Positions 7,772-9,159 of a DNA stretch of 9,159 nucleotides are shown in pieces. This DNA is from Ekhidna sp. (GTDB taxonomy: Bacteria; Bacteroidota; Bacteroidia; Cytophagales; Cyclobacteriaceae), in NCBI GenBank assembly GCA_013214445.1, contig JABSPG010000134.1, positions 1 to 9,159 of the forward strand, written 5' to 3'. Made by a program: the position numbers and the translations under genes. Below the pieces are notes generated by a model. The model saw only the letters and a list, made by a program, of their open reading frames with translations. It did no database searches and was not told where the DNA came from. Each line of letters opens with the position of its first letter. The stretch's first letter is position 1.

Positions 7772-8691
7772 TGCATCAATGCAGCACATATTGCTTTACT
7801 CTTTCGCACGCCCCAACGGATTATTCTTTCTTTGACATTGGAAGTGAGAAAGCTTATCTAAAATCAACTTCCCTACACTTTTCCAAAACGTCAATCTCAA
7901 GGGTTTTAGCTAGAAAAAAATCAATCAAGATTTCATGTTACTTCGCTGGAGACTACTTGAAAAGTTTACCAGCGGATGAAATTAAAAGTATAAAAAAGTA
8001 CGTTTCCAATGGACAGATTGAGTTGCTAGCAGGAACCTATCATCACTCTTTTACCTGCCTATTGTCAAAGAAGTTATTCCAAGAAGAAATTGAGAATCAC
8101 CTGCAACTAATCAACGAACTTTTTGAGATTAGACCCAAAGGCTTTTACAACACAATTTCCATCTTTTCCGATGACTTGGTACCCATGCTGATAAAGCATA
8201 AGTTTTTGTACTCTTATGCACCTGCTCTTGAATGGTACATGCGTGGCATAGATCAAATATCCGTCAATAGCATTGATCCAAAACTGAAGTTGCTTATTCT
8301 TAGTCCCTCGATCGATTCGAAGACTATGGCAAGACAGTTTCCTGGAGAAAGCGAAGAGTCAATCCAACTAAAATCCATTCAAGCTCAAGACCTTTTTAAG
8401 AAAGGCAAAGAAAAACACACCTATGCCTTGCCTAATGTGACTGGAAGAGATGCTAGCAATCGGGACCTGAACTTTTACTTAGGAAATTCCCTGCAAAAAC
8501 AAGTGTTTAAAACACTGAACAGTATATCTCCAAGAATAGAAAAGCATAAAAATAAGATCTTAAAACAGCATTTTCTTCAGCTTTCCACTCCGCATATTTT
8601 TTCTTTGTTACATGAAGACAAAGCTTCAAAGCTTCAGCACTATAGCATAATCATGAGTATGCTCTCAGATCTTGAACTCAAAAGTGAATAA
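7771..8691 (+). CDS. Shortened GH57-like protein, probably without glycosidase activity
   Basis: The 306-residue protein follows the amylase-type GH57 pattern. It has a motif-1 remnant with His13 (LSHAPTDYSFFDIG, where active members have HQPY), then GQIELLAGTYHHSF (usually GETYxHS, His92 kept). Next comes GFYNTISIFSDD, where active members typically read FRNTELIYSD. Position 129 (8155-8157), where the nucleophile Glu is expected, is Ile. After LKLLILSPSIDSKTMARQF the protein jumps, with about 100 residues missing, to the C-terminal helices (NRDLNFYLGNSLQKQ, then LKQHFLQLSTPHIFSLL). The segment that should hold the catalytic Asp (DYETFGEH in relatives) is absent. The frame is intact and the flanks keep family residues, so it looks like a maintained non-catalytic relative, perhaps a partner of the GT4 enzyme. 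ATG 7771 is chosen over TTG 7768 because it makes the TGATG overlap with GT4. The alignment is from memory of the family, not computed. Confidence 0.78.
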   Translation: MHQCSTYCFTLSHAPTDYSFFDIGSEKAYLKSTSLHFSKTSISRVLARKKSIKISCYFAGDYLKSLPADEIKSIKKYVSNGQIELLAGTYHHSFTCLLSKKLFQEEIENHLQLINELFEIRPKGFYNTISIFSDDLVPMLIKHKFLYSYAPALEWYMRGIDQISVNSIDPKLKLLILSPSIDSKTMARQFPGESEESIQLKSIQAQDLFKKGKEKHTYALPNVTGRDASNRDLNFYLGNSLQKQVFKTLNSISPRIEKHKNKILKQHFLQLSTPHIFSLLHEDKASKLQHYSIIMSMLSDLELKSE

Positions 8692-8701
8692 TCATACTTT
8701 T
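8680..8701. terminator. Weak hairpin at touching convergent gene ends
   Basis: A 6-bp inverted repeat, AAAAGT and ACTTTT, separated by 10 bases, encloses both stop codons (TAA 8689-8691 on plus, TGA 8694-8692 on minus). Each strand ends the hairpin in a short T run, so it could end transcription in both directions, but the stem is weak and AT-rich. Confidence 0.3.
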
Positions 8702-9159
8702 CTTAAAACCAGAGCTGTTCTATTTGTGAGGTAAACCTTCAACTCGTTGGAGCTATCCTCTGTCAACCGTGTGTGGTACTTCACATCTGGATCAATCCGA
8801 TGATGCCCACCATATTCCTCATGATCGGATATTAGGATTGCTTCATATGTTCCTGCTTTTGGGACAGCAAAAGCATACTCCGGAATGGAATTCTCATGGT
8901 GAAAGTTGAACAAGAAAATGAGGTTATTTCTTTCAAAGATGATCACTTTATTGTGCGGGTCCATATTCAACTGCTGTCCGGGATAAGCAGACAAAACATG
9001 GTTTTCCTTCAGAGCATTGACCATATCTCGCTCAAATGATTGGATAAATTTGTATTTAAGATTGTCATTATCTGCAAGCGACCACTGCCTTCGAGCATAC
9101 TTGTAACTCCATTCATTTCCTTCTCTCGGAAAATCGACCCACTCGGGGTGACCAAATTC
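8692..9159 (-). CDS. glgB: 1,4-alpha-glucan branching enzyme, C-terminal part (gene continues past window)
   Basis: The frame runs open from the right edge to the TGA at 8692-8694, giving the last 155 residues; the Met at 9024 is internal, not a start. The first residues carry the end of the GH13 barrel as found in eukaryote-like (GH13_8-type) branching enzymes: EFGHPEWVDFPREGNEW, then SYKYARRQWSL and NLKYKFIQSF. The C-terminal all-beta domain follows, with VLSAYPGQQL, VIIFERNNLIFLFNFH, ISDHEEYGGHHRID and a final TALVLRKV. The enzyme cuts an alpha-1,4 chain and rejoins it by an alpha-1,6 bond, making the branches of glycogen. The catalytic residues lie in the missing part. It points toward the GH31-CBM48-GT4-GH57 operon, and its stop codon directly abuts that of the GH57-like gene. 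Eukaryote-like GlgB together with GT3 synthase is a consistent pairing for Bacteroidota. Confidence 0.95.
   Translation of the reverse strand, partial: EFGHPEWVDFPREGNEWSYKYARRQWSLADNDNLKYKFIQSFERDMVNALKENHVLSAYPGQQLNMDPHNKVIIFERNNLIFLFNFHHENSIPEYAFAVPKAGTYEAILISDHEEYGGHHRIDPDVKYHTRLTEDSSNELKVYLTNRTALVLRKV

Overview
The window is about 40% G+C, densely packed, with no Shine-Dalgarno-dependent spacing. Its gene families (eukaryote-type GT3 glycogen synthase, GT4 plus GH57-like pair, stand-alone CBM48 protein, LysM protein) point to a member of the Bacteroidota, most likely a marine Cytophagales-type bacterium. The lineage is inferred from gene content, not from a marker gene. No tRNA, rRNA, CRISPR array or insertion sequence was seen.

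Layout. Positions 1-852 (+) hold the 3' part of a cell-wall protein with LysM repeats. It converges on a minus-strand group: a BLUF blue-light sensor (859-1281), a two-helix membrane protein of unknown function (1399-1848) and a GT3 glycogen synthase (1856-3682, GTG start). An AT-rich 142-bp divergent spacer (3683-3824) separates this group from a plus-strand operon. That operon holds a GH31 alpha-glucosidase broken by a frameshift (3825-6325), a 100-residue CBM48 glycogen-binding protein (6285-6587), a GT4 glycosyltransferase (6596-7771) and a shortened GH57-like protein (7771-8691). The C-terminal part of a branching enzyme, glgB, enters from the right edge on the minus strand (8692-9159), and its stop codon touches that of the GH57-like gene.

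Working together. This is an alpha-glucan (glycogen) storage locus. GT3, and possibly GT4, would extend alpha-1,4 chains; GlgB would add alpha-1,6 branches; the GH31 enzyme would trim short alpha-glucans; the CBM48 protein could tether or regulate. No ADP-glucose pyrophosphorylase, phosphorylase or debranching enzyme lies in the window.

Main points for a second look: (1) the GH57-like protein has Ile where the catalytic Glu is expected and lacks the stretch that should carry the catalytic Asp, yet it remains an intact ORF coupled to the GT4 gene; (2) the GH31 frameshift leaves neither fragment with the nucleophile Asp; (3) the GT3 synthase retains four of the six arginines of the eukaryotic glucose-6-phosphate regulatory cluster; (4) a complete BLUF photosensor lies downstream of the glycogen synthase on the same strand.
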